Source: CAZUFB01 sp048173955 (GTDB lineage: Bacteria > Actinomycetota > Coriobacteriia > Coriobacteriales > UMGS124). From it: a stretch of DNA of 60,437 nucleotides. Shown one piece after another: positions 18,565-27,206 of the stretch (the first letter of the stretch is position 1; each line of letters begins with the position of its first letter). The notes below the pieces were generated by a model. It was not told the DNA's origin. It worked only from the letters and a program-made list of their open reading frames with translations, and did not search any database. A program made the position numbers and the translations under genes. The stretch spans positions 1 through 60,437 of the forward strand of contig DBEYOB010000186.1 of assembly GCA_048173955.1 (NCBI GenBank), written 5' to 3'.

Positions 18565-19453
18565 CGACGGTTTGGACGGGCAGGGGCGCATCGTCCCCAT
18601 GCGCCTCCAGAAGTTCCTCGCACGCGCCGGCGTGGCGAGCAGGCGCGGGTCGGAGGACCTCATGACGCAGGGGAGGGTCACCGTGAACGGCAGGGTCGCC
18701 GTCGAGCTCGGGTGCAAGGTCGACCCCGCGCGCGACGTCGTCGAGGTCGACGGCCGGCCGGTGAGGTTGTCGGACGGCTGCGCGTACCTCGTGCTCAACA
18801 AGCCCGCCGACGTCCTCACCACCATGGACGACCCCCACGGCCGTCCGACGGTGGTACCCTATGTCCCGACCGCGCGCTTCCCGGGGCTGTTCCCGGTCGG
18901 CAGGCTCGACCGGGACACGACCGGGGTGCTCCTGTTCATGACCGACGGCGACCTCGCCGCGCGCCTGCTCCACCCCTCGACGCACGTAATGAAGGTCTAC
19001 CACGCGCGGGTCGACGGCGCGGTCGGACGCCGGGAGCTCGAGGCGCTGCGCGGCGGCCTGGAGCTCGACGACGGCCCCACGGCGCCGGCGGACTGCCGCA
19101 TCCTCGACGAGGAGGAGGCGGCCGACGTGTGCGACGGGCGCGTGCGGGACGGCGAGACGCTGCTTGAGGTCTCGATCCACGAGGGGCGCAAGCGCCAGGT
19201 GAAGCGCATGCTGTCGGCCGTCGGCCATCCGGTGCTGCGCCTCAACCGCGTCAGCTTCGGGGGGATCACGGCGGAGGGTCTCGCCGTCGGCTCGTGGAGG
19301 CTCCTCACGGCGGACGAGGTCGCGCGGCTGCGCGACGCCGTCTCCGGCGGCTCCTACACGGGGACGCGCTACGGCGTCGACCCGCGCAGCCTCAAGCGCG
19401 GGGCGCGCGTAGGCACGGATACGTTGACGCAAACGAGCGGAAAGGGTCTTTGA
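18557..19453 (+). CDS. rluB: RluB-type 23S rRNA pseudouridine synthase
   Basis: A RsuA/RluB-family pseudouridine synthase. An S4 RNA-binding domain opens the 298-residue protein (MRLQKFLARAGVASRRGSED) and the catalytic domain carries GRLDRDTTGVLLFMTDGD with the active-site aspartate, then HEGRKRQVKRML. In Gram-positive scpA-scpB-rluB clusters this enzyme modifies the peptidyl-transferase region of 23S rRNA; the exact uridine is inferred from family and context. The ATG overlaps the scpB end; the stop is 3 bases before cmk. The C-terminal 40 residues are unconserved. Confidence 0.9.
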   Translation: MANDGLDGQGRIVPMRLQKFLARAGVASRRGSEDLMTQGRVTVNGRVAVELGCKVDPARDVVEVDGRPVRLSDGCAYLVLNKPADVLTTMDDPHGRPTVVPYVPTARFPGLFPVGRLDRDTTGVLLFMTDGDLAARLLHPSTHVMKVYHARVDGAVGRRELEALRGGLELDDGPTAPADCRILDEEEAADVCDGRVRDGETLLEVSIHEGRKRQVKRMLSAVGHPVLRLNRVSFGGITAEGLAVGSWRLLTADEVARLRDAVSGGSYTGTRYGVDPRSLKRGARVGTDTLTQTSGKGL

Positions 19454-19456
19454 GAG

Positions 19457-20140
19457 ATGATTGTGGCCATCGATGGGCCGGCGGGTTCGGGCAAGTCAAC
19501 CGTGGCGCGCGCCATCGCGCGCGACTTCGGGTTCACCTATCTCGACACGGGCGCCATGTACCGCTGCGTCGCTCTCGCGGCGCTCGAGCGGGGCGTGCCC
19601 CTTGCCGACGGGGCGGCGCTCGAGGGGGTGGCTCGCTCGGTGGGGATCGGCTTCGGCCGGGCGCAGGACGGGTCGCAGACCGTGTCGCTCGACGGGCGCG
19701 ACGTCACCATCGCCATCCGCACCCCCGAGGTCGACGCGGCCGTGTCGACCGTCTCCGCCGTCCAGGGCGTGCGCGACGTGATGGTCGCCCTCCAGCGCGC
19801 CCTCGCCGCGGGGAGCGACGCCATCGCCGAGGGGCGCGACATCGGCACCGTGGTCTTCCCCGAGGCGGAGGTGAAGGTGTTCCTCACCGCGAGCCCCGAG
19901 GCGCGCGCCCACCGGCGCGCCGACCAGAATCGCGCCCGCAGCGCCTCGGCGGGGTGCCCGGTCGACGAGCGGCAGGTCCTCGCGGCCCTCGTCGAGCGCG
20001 ACCGCGCCGACTCCTCGCGCAGCGTCGCGCCCCTGAAGCCCGCCGACGACGCGGTGCGCATCGATTCGTCCGAACTGACGGCCGACGAGGTCGTCGCGCG
20101 CATCGGCGCCCTGGTGGACGCCGTGCGCGTCCGCAGCTGA
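19457..20140 (+). CDS. cmk: Cytidylate kinase
   Basis: Phosphorylates CMP and dCMP with ATP in pyrimidine nucleotide recycling. The 227-residue protein starts MIVAIDGPAGSGKST, giving the P-loop at residues 7-15, and includes YLDTGAMYRCVAL and IAEGRDIGTVVFP, both standard for the family. GTCTTTGAGAG precedes the ATG. The order rluB-cmk-plsC-ispH-der recurs in several Gram-positive lineages, and the gap to rluB is 3 bases. Confidence 0.95.
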   Translation: MIVAIDGPAGSGKSTVARAIARDFGFTYLDTGAMYRCVALAALERGVPLADGAALEGVARSVGIGFGRAQDGSQTVSLDGRDVTIAIRTPEVDAAVSTVSAVQGVRDVMVALQRALAAGSDAIAEGRDIGTVVFPEAEVKVFLTASPEARAHRRADQNRARSASAGCPVDERQVLAALVERDRADSSRSVAPLKPADDAVRIDSSELTADEVVARIGALVDAVRVRS

Positions 20141-20154
20141 GGAGGGGAGCGCCC

Positions 20155-20886
20155 ATGAGGCTCTTCAAGGGTACCGCCGACGACTACTTCGACAGCGCCT
20201 TCGCGACGTTTCCCCTGCCGACGCGGCTGTTCGTCGGCTTCGCCAAGCGCGCCGTGTGGCTGTGGACCAAGCTGTACTGGCACTGGACGTGCGACGGCCC
20301 CAACCCCCTCAAGCGGCCCGTGCCCGCGGGCGCCAAGGGGAGCGTCTTCGTCGCCAACCACGCCTCGATGCTCGACCCGGCCCTGCTTATGGCGATGGCG
20401 CTGCGCCGCGGCTGCACGCTGCGCCCCCTCTACAAGAGCGAGCTCGGCGAGAGCCGCTTCGTCACCTGGTTCTTCAGCCGCGTCGGCGCCATTCCCCTGA
20501 AGCGCGGCACAGCCGACATGAAGGCGATCCGCCGCGCGGTCAACGCGCTCAAGCGCGGGGAGAACGTGCTGCTGTTCCCCGAGGGGACCCGCATCTGGGA
20601 CCCCCATGCCCGCCCCGAGCTGCACGGCGGGTTCTCCCTGATAGCGCAGATGGCCGACTGCGCGGTCGTCCCGGTGGCGATCGACGGGACGGAGCTCATC
20701 AACCCCGAGAAGCGCCACAAGATCTGCCGCCCGGCGCGCGTGCGCGTGCGGTTCGGGGAGCCCATCGGCGTCGCGGACGTGCCCGGGGAATCGCGCAAGG
20801 AGAAGGCGGCCGCCCTCGAGGGGCTTGCCATGGGGCGCGTCTACGAGATGCGCGCCGATTTGCGCCGCGAGGCGGGCAAGGACTAG
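20155..20886 (+). CDS. plsC: 1-acyl-sn-glycerol-3-phosphate acyltransferase
   Basis: Adds the second acyl chain to lysophosphatidic acid to form phosphatidic acid at the membrane. In the 243-residue protein the catalytic NHxxxxD box appears as NHASMLD, with the glycerol-phosphate site LLFPEGTRIWDP and the late VPVAIDGTELI block. A GGAGGGGAGC ribosome site stands 4 bases before the ATG. With plsY (24767) and gpsA (25438) it completes a local phosphatidic-acid set: glycerol-3-phosphate supply, first acylation, second acylation. Confidence 0.92.
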   Translation: MRLFKGTADDYFDSAFATFPLPTRLFVGFAKRAVWLWTKLYWHWTCDGPNPLKRPVPAGAKGSVFVANHASMLDPALLMAMALRRGCTLRPLYKSELGESRFVTWFFSRVGAIPLKRGTADMKAIRRAVNALKRGENVLLFPEGTRIWDPHARPELHGGFSLIAQMADCAVVPVAIDGTELINPEKRHKICRPARVRVRFGEPIGVADVPGESRKEKAAALEGLAMGRVYEMRADLRREAGKD

Positions 20887-20897
20887 ACGAGCCACGT

Positions 20898-20918
20898 GCC
20901 CCGGCAGCCGGCCGGGGC
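20898..20918 (+). terminator. Short GC hairpin between plsC and ispH
   Basis: An 8-base-pair stem, GCCCCGGC at 20898-20905 with GCCGGGGC at 20911-20918, lies 12 bases past the plsC stop and ends 26 bases before the ispH GTG. It lacks a U-tract and may only weaken read-through. Confidence 0.35.
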
Positions 20919-20943
20919 TTCGTAGAAAGAAAGGGGACGGCAA

Positions 20944-21819
20944 GTGGTCGAGGTGGTGACGGCGCGCCATGCGGGCGCCTGCTACGGCGTCGAGCGCGCC
21001 CTGAGGATGGTCGAGGAGTGCGCCGAGGGGCGCGGCGAGGTCCACACGCTCGGCCCGCTCATCCACAACCCGGTCGTGGTCGAGCGGCTCGCCGCGCGGG
21101 GCGTCACCGCCGTGGACGGAGTCGAGGGACTCCGTCCGGGGTCGACCGTCGTCATCCGCAGCCACGGCGTCGTCCCCGAGGTGGTCGAGCGCGCCCGCGC
21201 CTGCGGGCTCGAGGTGGTCGACGCGACGTGTCCCCACGTCAAGAAGGCCCACGAGGGGGCGGCCGAGCTCGCCCGGGGCGGCTACCAGGTCGTGGTCGTG
21301 GGCGAGGACGGCCATCCCGAGGTCGAGGGCATCCTCGCCCGCGCCGGCGCCGACGCCGTCGTGGTGGGGTCGGCCGAGGAGGCCGCCCGCGTGCCCGTGG
21401 GCAAGCGGGTGGGGGTCGTCGTGCAGACGACCCAGTCGCAAGGGCTGCTCGGCGCCGTGGTCGCGGCCCTGGTGCCGCGCGTCCGCGAGCTGCGCGTCAT
21501 GAACACCATCTGCGCCGCCACGGTGCAGCGCCAGGAGGCTGCCCGCGAGCTCGCCGGCCGCTCCGACGCCATGGTGGTCGTGGGGGGGAAGAACTCGGGC
21601 AACACGCGCCGGCTCGCCGAGGTGTGCGCCTCGCGGTGCCGGGCGACGTTCCACATCGAGACGCCCGCCGAGCTCGACGCGTCGTGGTTCGCGGGCGTGC
21701 GCAGCGTGGGGGTCACGGCCGGGGCCTCGACGCCCGCCGACCAGGTGGAGGCCGTTGTGGACGCGCTGCGGCGGATGCTGTCCGGCGGCGGCGAGGAGGA
21801 CTCCGATGGACGGGCGTGA
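20944..21819 (+). CDS. ispH: 4-hydroxy-3-methylbut-2-enyl diphosphate reductase
   Basis: IspH reduces HMBPP to IPP and DMAPP, the last MEP step, using an oxygen-sensitive iron-sulfur cluster. The 291 residues contain the three conserved cysteines: C13 (RHAGACYGVERA), C96 (DATCPHVKKAH) and the one in MNTICAATVQRQ; the substrate pocket also appears as LIHNPVVV and TAGASTP. GTG 20944 is preceded by AAGGGGACGGC. It overlaps the following DUF512 gene by 14 bases. With ispG at 891 it shows that this organism uses the MEP route. Confidence 0.95.
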   Translation: MVEVVTARHAGACYGVERALRMVEECAEGRGEVHTLGPLIHNPVVVERLAARGVTAVDGVEGLRPGSTVVIRSHGVVPEVVERARACGLEVVDATCPHVKKAHEGAAELARGGYQVVVVGEDGHPEVEGILARAGADAVVVGSAEEAARVPVGKRVGVVVQTTQSQGLLGAVVAALVPRVRELRVMNTICAATVQRQEAARELAGRSDAMVVVGGKNSGNTRRLAEVCASRCRATFHIETPAELDASWFAGVRSVGVTAGASTPADQVEAVVDALRRMLSGGGEEDSDGRA

Positions 21820-23239
21820 GCCGGGGACGCGCGGCAAGGCGGCCCCCTACGAGCCTCCCGCGTCGAGCGTTCCGAAGGGCCGCCGCGACCGCTGGCGCGG
21901 CGCGCGCATCGAGGAGGTCGCCCCCGGGAGCCCCGCTGCGCGCGAGGGGCTCGAGCCCGGCATGGTCGTGACCCACGTCAACGGCGTCGAGCTGCGCGAC
22001 ATGGTCGACTGGGAGTGGGAGGCCGACGGGCCCGAAGCCTACCTCGAGGGCGTCGCCCATCCCGGCGAGCCCGGGGAGTTCGAGTTTGAGTGCACCCTTG
22101 CGCGCGACTGGGGCGAGGACTGGGGCGTCTCCTTCGACGGGGCCGTCTTCGACGGGATGCGCCTGTGCCGCAACGACTGCCTGTTCTGCTTCATGAAGAT
22201 GCTCCCGCCGGGCATGCGCCGGACGCTCTACATGCGCGACGACGACTACCGCCTGTCGTTTCTGCAGGGCAACTTCGTCACGCTGACCAACGTCTCCGAC
22301 GACGACGTCGAGCGCATCGTCTCCTGCGCCCTGTCGCCCCTCAACGTCTCGCTGCACGCCGTGACCCCCTCCGTGCGCGCCCGGCTCATGGGAAGAAACG
22401 CCCAGCGCGGCCTCGACGTCCTCGAGCGCCTGCTCGAGGGGGGCGTCGAGATCCACGCGCAGATCGTGCTCGTGCCCGGCGAGAACGACGGCGAGGAGCT
22501 GCTCCGCACGCTGCGCTTTGTCGAGGAGCGCCCGCTCGTCACCTCGCTGGGCATCGTCCCGCTGGGGTTCACGAAGTTCCAGGACGCCTTTTCCTCCTCC
22601 TTCAACTCCGACCCGGAGGCCGCGCGCGCCGTGGTCGAGGCGGTGCGCCCCTTCCAGCTGCGCAGCCGCGCCGCGAGCGGTCGGACCCGCTACCAGCTCG
22701 CCGACGAGTTCTACCTCGCCGCAGGAATGGAGCCGCCCTGCGCCGAGGAGTACGACGGGTACCCGCAGTACTACGACGGCATCGGCATGGTGCGCTCGTT
22801 CCTCGACGAGGCGCGCGAGGTCCTGTCCGACCCGGCTTCCGCGGAGGCGCTCGCATCCTTCGCGGGGCGCCTTGCGGGGGCGGGGGAGCGCCTCTGGGTC
22901 GTCTCGGGCCGCGCCGCCGCCGCGACCGTGGCGCGCTTCCTCGACGAGGGCCCGCTCGGCGGCGTCGCGCGCGTCCTTTCGGTCGAGAACCGCTACTTCG
23001 GCGGCAACGTCGACGTGACGGGCCTTCTGACCGCATCCGACGTGCTCGGCCAGCTTCCCCGCGACCTCGCGCGCGCCACGGTCCTGCTTCCCGAGCTGAT
23101 GTTCAACGCCGACGGCCTCACCTTGGACGGCATGGCGGCCTCCGAGCTCGCCGGTCGCATCGAGGGGTGCGGGGCACGTCGCGCGGCGGTCGTCCCCACG
23201 ACTCCCCGGGGCATCGTCCGGGCCGTGGTCAGCCTGTGA
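21806..23239 (+). CDS. DUF512 family protein with PDZ-like N-terminus and radical-SAM-like cysteines
   Basis: A 477-residue protein of the DUF512 (FeS-containing, cyanobacterial oscillator-like) family, function not established. After a disordered start it has a PDZ-like domain (IEEVAPGSPAAREGLEPGMV), then CRNDCLFCFM, a C-x3-C-x2-C pattern typical of radical SAM clusters, and the family block LSFLQGNFVTLTNVSDDDV. Later stretches include TRYQLADEFYLAAGM and a C-terminal DUF512 domain. It starts inside the ispH end (14-base overlap) and is followed by der, the arrangement usual in Gram-positive anaerobes. A role near GTPase Der or ribosome assembly is possible only by context. Confidence 0.88.
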   Translation: MDGREPGTRGKAAPYEPPASSVPKGRRDRWRGARIEEVAPGSPAAREGLEPGMVVTHVNGVELRDMVDWEWEADGPEAYLEGVAHPGEPGEFEFECTLARDWGEDWGVSFDGAVFDGMRLCRNDCLFCFMKMLPPGMRRTLYMRDDDYRLSFLQGNFVTLTNVSDDDVERIVSCALSPLNVSLHAVTPSVRARLMGRNAQRGLDVLERLLEGGVEIHAQIVLVPGENDGEELLRTLRFVEERPLVTSLGIVPLGFTKFQDAFSSSFNSDPEAARAVVEAVRPFQLRSRAASGRTRYQLADEFYLAAGMEPPCAEEYDGYPQYYDGIGMVRSFLDEAREVLSDPASAEALASFAGRLAGAGERLWVVSGRAAAATVARFLDEGPLGGVARVLSVENRYFGGNVDVTGLLTASDVLGQLPRDLARATVLLPELMFNADGLTLDGMAASELAGRIEGCGARRAAVVPTTPRGIVRAVVSL

Positions 23240-23431
23240 GAGCGCCCGCGAAGTTGGGCATGCCGGGCGAAGGTGCCGCGCGGCGCATGGTATCCTTAAT
23301 CGAATGGCGGCGCCGCACTTCCCGGACGGGGAGCGTGCGCCGCGGCTGACAACGCCACCCACACCGCCCCTCCCGCGGGCGCGCGCGGCGCGCCGCACTG
23401 CGGACGGGGCGCGAGAAAGGACGGAACCATC

Positions 23432-24745
23432 ATGCCAAAGCCCATCGTCGCGGTGGTCGGACGGCCCAACGTGGGCAAGTCGACCCTGGTGAACCGCATC
23501 TCGCAGCGACCCGAGGCGATTGTCCACGAGGTCGAGGGCGTCACCCGCGACCGCACGTTCCACGAGTCCGACTGGAACGGCGTCCCCTTCATGCTGTGCG
23601 ACACCGGCGGCATCGAGGTCGGCGCCTCCGAGGACGCCTTCCAGGGCAAGATCCGCGAGCAGGCGGTCATTGCGATCCAGGAGGCCGACACCGTCGTGTT
23701 CCTCGTCGACTCGAAGACCGGCGTGACCGAGGAGGACGAGGAGGTCGCCCGCATCCTCAAGCGCAGCGACAAGCCGGTGTTCCTCGCGGTCAACAAGTGC
23801 GACTCCGTCGTCCAGGAGGCCGCCGCCTACGAGTTCTACTCGCTCGGGCTGGGGGACCCGTTCCCCATCTCCGCCCAGCACGGCAACGGCGTCGGCGACC
23901 TGCTCGACGAGATCGTCCGGAGCCTGCCGAGCTTCGAGGGGGACGAGGAGGACGAGATGGTCGGCGTCGCCATCGTCGGGCGCCCCAACGCCGGCAAGTC
24001 CTCGCTGCTCAACCAGCTTTCCGGCACGCAGCGCGCCATTGTGAGCGACGTCGCGGGCACGACGCGCGACGCGGTCGACACCGTCGTCGAGCACGAGGGG
24101 AGCTCCTACCGCCTCGTCGACACGGCAGGCATGCGCAAGCGCACCGTCATCAGCGAGGACCTCGAGTACTACAGCTACGTGCGCGCGCAGCGCGCCATCG
24201 AGCGCGCCGACGTCGCCCTGCTCGTCATCGACTCCACGGTCGGCGTCACCGAGCAGGACCAGCGCGTGGCGGGCATGGCGAACGAGGCGGGCTGCGCCAT
24301 CGTGGTGCTACTCAACAAGTGGGACCTGGTCGACTCCGCCCAGCGCCGCGAGGAGCTGCAGTCTGACGTCGCCGAGCGCCTGCACTTCGTCTCGTTCGCC
24401 CCGGTCGTCCGCATCTCCGCCCTGACCGGCCGCTCGCTGTCGCGCGTGTGGAACGCGCTCGACGCCGCGGTCGCCAACCGCGCCAAGACCATCCCGACCT
24501 CGCAGCTCAACAAGCTGCTGACCGAGATGCGCGAGTTCGGCCACACCGTCACCAAGGGCACGAAGCGCCTCAAGATGAACTACATGACCCAGACGGGCCA
24601 CAAGCCGCCCGTCTTCACGTTCTTCGTGAACATGCCGGAGTTGGTGACGCCGAACTTCGAGCGCTACCTCGAGAACCGCCTGCGCGACCGCTTCGATCTG
24701 GTCGGCACCCCCATCAGGCTCAAGTTCAAGAGGAAGTCCCAGTAG
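23432..24745 (+). CDS. der: Ribosome biogenesis GTPase Der (EngA)
   Basis: Der is an essential double GTPase that assists 50S subunit assembly. The 437 residues carry two G domains: the first with GRPNVGKST and CDTGGI plus NKCD, the second with GRPNAGKSS, DTAGMRKR and NKWD, followed by a C-terminal KH-like domain (MREFGHTVTKGTKRLKMNYM). The ATG at 23432 follows GAAAGGACGGAACCATC. About 190 bases separate it from the preceding gene, so a promoter may lie there; TATCCT at 23290 is a candidate -10 without a clear -35. Confidence 0.96.
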   Translation: MPKPIVAVVGRPNVGKSTLVNRISQRPEAIVHEVEGVTRDRTFHESDWNGVPFMLCDTGGIEVGASEDAFQGKIREQAVIAIQEADTVVFLVDSKTGVTEEDEEVARILKRSDKPVFLAVNKCDSVVQEAAAYEFYSLGLGDPFPISAQHGNGVGDLLDEIVRSLPSFEGDEEDEMVGVAIVGRPNAGKSSLLNQLSGTQRAIVSDVAGTTRDAVDTVVEHEGSSYRLVDTAGMRKRTVISEDLEYYSYVRAQRAIERADVALLVIDSTVGVTEQDQRVAGMANEAGCAIVVLLNKWDLVDSAQRREELQSDVAERLHFVSFAPVVRISALTGRSLSRVWNALDAAVANRAKTIPTSQLNKLLTEMREFGHTVTKGTKRLKMNYMTQTGHKPPVFTFFVNMPELVTPNFERYLENRLRDRFDLVGTPIRLKFKRKSQ

Positions 24746-24766
24746 ACCGGCTCCGTGGAGGCTGCC

Positions 24767-25435
24767 ATGCTCGTGTATGTCATGTGCGGCGTCGCTTGCG
24801 TCGTCGCGTACCTGCTGTGCGGTATCCCATCCGCCTACCTGGTGGGGGAGCGGATGGCCCACGTCGACGTGCGCAAGGTCGGCTCGGGCAACGTGGGGTC
24901 CACCAACGTCGTGCGCGCCGCGGGGGCCAAGGCGGGCGCCGTCACGCTTCTGCTCGACGTCTGCAAGGCGGCGGCGTCGGTCGGCATCGGATACCTGCTC
25001 GTCGGGTGCGTCGGCACGGGGGACGGCATCGCGCAGGTCGCTCCCGGCGGCGCCTTCGACTGGACGATGGCGCTCGTCTACCTGGCATGCGTCCTGGGGC
25101 ACGTCTTCACCCCCTACCTGCGCTTCAAGGGGGGGAAGGGGATTGCGGTCGGCTTCGGGGGCGCCCTGGCGCTCATGCCCCCTGTCGCCGCCTGCCTGCT
25201 CGTCCCCTTCCTGGCATTCGCCGCGACGACGCGCTACGTCTCCCTGGGCAGCATCGCCGCCGCGGTGTCCCTGCCTTTTCTGACGGCGCTGATCTGCCGC
25301 CCGTCCGCCGCCTTCACGGCGATCGTCTCCGTCGTCGCCCTGCTCGTCGTCTGGGCGCACCGCAAGAACATCGCCAAGCTGTGCAGCGGGACCGAGAGCA
25401 GGTTCTCGTTCAAGCGCGCGAAGGGGGGAGAGTAG
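24767..25435 (+). CDS. plsY: Acyl-phosphate:glycerol-3-phosphate acyltransferase
   Basis: PlsY is the integral membrane enzyme that transfers acyl groups from acyl-phosphate to glycerol-3-phosphate. The 222-residue protein has about five to seven membrane helices and the conserved loops GSGNVGSTNVVRAAG and LRFKGGKGIAVGFGGAL, plus AHRKNIAKL near the end. The ATG at 24767 was chosen because GTGGAGG lies five bases before it; a GTG at 24755 is the alternative. gpsA follows after two bases. Confidence 0.93.
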   Translation: MLVYVMCGVACVVAYLLCGIPSAYLVGERMAHVDVRKVGSGNVGSTNVVRAAGAKAGAVTLLLDVCKAAASVGIGYLLVGCVGTGDGIAQVAPGGAFDWTMALVYLACVLGHVFTPYLRFKGGKGIAVGFGGALALMPPVAACLLVPFLAFAATTRYVSLGSIAAAVSLPFLTALICRPSAAFTAIVSVVALLVVWAHRKNIAKLCSGTESRFSFKRAKGGE

Positions 25436-25437
25436 CC

Positions 25438-26454
25438 GTGGAGGTCGCAGTCGTCGGCGCCGGCTCCTGGGGGACGGCCGTCGCGCGGCACCTTGCCCTG
25501 CAGGGCCACCGCGTGCGCCTCTGGTCGCGCGGCGAGGAGGTCGCGCGCGGTGTGAACGAGACCCACCGCAACCCCCGCTACATCTCCTCGTGCGACCTTC
25601 CGGCCTCCCTCGTGGCCGACACCGTCCTGGGCCGCTGCCTCGAGGGGGCCGAAGCCGCGGTGTACGTGGTCCCCTCCCACGCCCTGCGTGCGACGCTGCG
25701 CTCGAGCGCGCCCCACGTGGGCGCCGAGCTCCCCGTCGCCGTCCTCACCAAGGGGATCGAGGCTGGAACCGGAAAGCTCATGACCGATCTCGCGGTCGAC
25801 GAGCTCGGGTGCGAGGGCCGCATCGCGTGCCTGAGCGGTCCCAACCACGCGGAGGAGATCGCGCGCGACCTGCCCGCCGCCGCCGTCGTCGCCTCGCGCA
25901 ACCCCCAGACGGCCGCGTTCTTCCAGCGCCTGTTCCACACCGACCGCTTCAGGACCTATGCGAGCTGCGACGTGGTCGGCGTGGAGGTGTGCGCCGCCGC
26001 CAAGAACGTCGTCGCCCTCGCATGCGGCATCGTGGCGGGGATGGGCCTGGGCGACAACACCTCCGCCGTCATCATGACGCGCGGCCTCGCCGAGATTGGC
26101 CGCCTGGTCAGCGCCTGCGGCGGCAACCCGCTGACCTGCATGGGGCTCGCCGGCATGGGCGATCTGGTCGCGACCTGCACGAGCGCCCACTCCCGCAACC
26201 GCACGTTCGGCACCGCCTTCGTGGGCGGGGAGTCGCTCGCGGAGTTCGAGGAACGCACGCACATGGTCGTCGAAGGGGCGCGGGCGTGCCGGAGCGTGCG
26301 CACCCTCGCCTCCCGGCTCGACGTCGAGGTGCCCATCGCCGACGCCGTCTACAGCCTGCTCTACGAGGGGCTGTCGCTCGAGGAGGTCGCGGCTCGGCTC
26401 TACGCCCGCTCTCCGCGCGGGGAGTTCTACGGCCTCGACGCCAAGGGCGCGTGA
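25438..26454 (+). CDS. gpsA: NAD(P)-dependent glycerol-3-phosphate dehydrogenase
   Basis: Makes sn-glycerol-3-phosphate from dihydroxyacetone phosphate for phospholipid synthesis. The 338-residue cytoplasmic protein opens with the nucleotide-binding loop VVGAGSWGTAVARHLA, has the lysine-containing AVLTKGIE and CAAAKNVVALACGI blocks, and GLAGMGDLVATCTS. GTG start at 25438, two bases after plsY, behind AAGGGGGGAGAG. Together with plsY and plsC it forms the phosphatidic-acid set of this cluster. Confidence 0.95.
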   Translation: MEVAVVGAGSWGTAVARHLALQGHRVRLWSRGEEVARGVNETHRNPRYISSCDLPASLVADTVLGRCLEGAEAAVYVVPSHALRATLRSSAPHVGAELPVAVLTKGIEAGTGKLMTDLAVDELGCEGRIACLSGPNHAEEIARDLPAAAVVASRNPQTAAFFQRLFHTDRFRTYASCDVVGVEVCAAAKNVVALACGIVAGMGLGDNTSAVIMTRGLAEIGRLVSACGGNPLTCMGLAGMGDLVATCTSAHSRNRTFGTAFVGGESLAEFEERTHMVVEGARACRSVRTLASRLDVEVPIADAVYSLLYEGLSLEEVAARLYARSPRGEFYGLDAKGA

Positions 26455-26516
26455 CGCCGTCTTCTGCCCGGGGCACCGCCCCGGCATGCCGTTTCTGGGA
26501 ATGTGGAGGAGCAACC

Positions 26517-27206
26517 ATGGAACGTTCGAGGCTTTTCGACGACCGGGTCAAGATGGCCCCCTCGATTCTCTCCGCCGACTTTCTGAACCTCGAGGCGAGC
26601 GTGGGCCTCGTGTCCGCATCGGCCGACGCGATCCACGTCGACGTGATGGACGGCCACTTCGTGCCGAACCTGACGATCGGCCCCGGGATCGTCAAGAGCC
26701 TCAAGTTGCGCTTCGACGTGCCCCTCGACGTCCACCTCATGGTCGACAACCCCGAGGCGACGATCGACTGGTACCTCGATGCCGGCGCGGACGTGGCGAC
26801 GGTCCAGCTCGAGGCGCTCACGCATGCGAACAGGCTCGTGCGCCACATTCGGGAGCGCGGCGCGCTCGCCGGCGTCGCCGTGAACCCGGCGACGCCCGTC
26901 TGGGCGCTGCGCGACCTCGTCGAGGAAGTCGACCTCGTGCTCGTGATGAGCGTCAACCCCGGCTTTGGCGGCCAGTCGTTCATCCCGTCGACCACGCGCC
27001 GCCTTCGCGAGCTCGGGGACCTGTGCGCGAACCTGGGATGCGCGCCCATCGTCGAGGTCGACGGCGGGATCGGCGCCGCGACGGCCCCCGAGGCCGCATC
27101 CGCCGGCGCGCGCCTGCTCGTCGCGGGGTCCGCCGTGTTCGGTGCGGACGACCCCCGTGCCGCCATGGAGGGGATCCGCGCGGCCGCGGCCGGGGCGCTT
27201 CGATGA
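26517..27206 (+). CDS. rpe: Ribulose-phosphate 3-epimerase
   Basis: Interconverts ribulose-5-phosphate and xylulose-5-phosphate in the pentose phosphate pathway. The 229-residue TIM barrel shows MAPSILSADFLNLE, HVDVMDGHFVPNLTIGP (metal-binding His and Asp), DVHLMVDNPE, MSVNPGFGGQSFIP and EVDGGI. TGGAGGAGCAACC precedes the ATG. Its TGA overlaps the ATG of the cysteine desulfurase gene by 3 bases (ATGA). Confidence 0.95.
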   Translation: MERSRLFDDRVKMAPSILSADFLNLEASVGLVSASADAIHVDVMDGHFVPNLTIGPGIVKSLKLRFDVPLDVHLMVDNPEATIDWYLDAGADVATVQLEALTHANRLVRHIRERGALAGVAVNPATPVWALRDLVEEVDLVLVMSVNPGFGGQSFIPSTTRRLRELGDLCANLGCAPIVEVDGGIGAATAPEAASAGARLLVAGSAVFGADDPRAAMEGIRAAAAGALR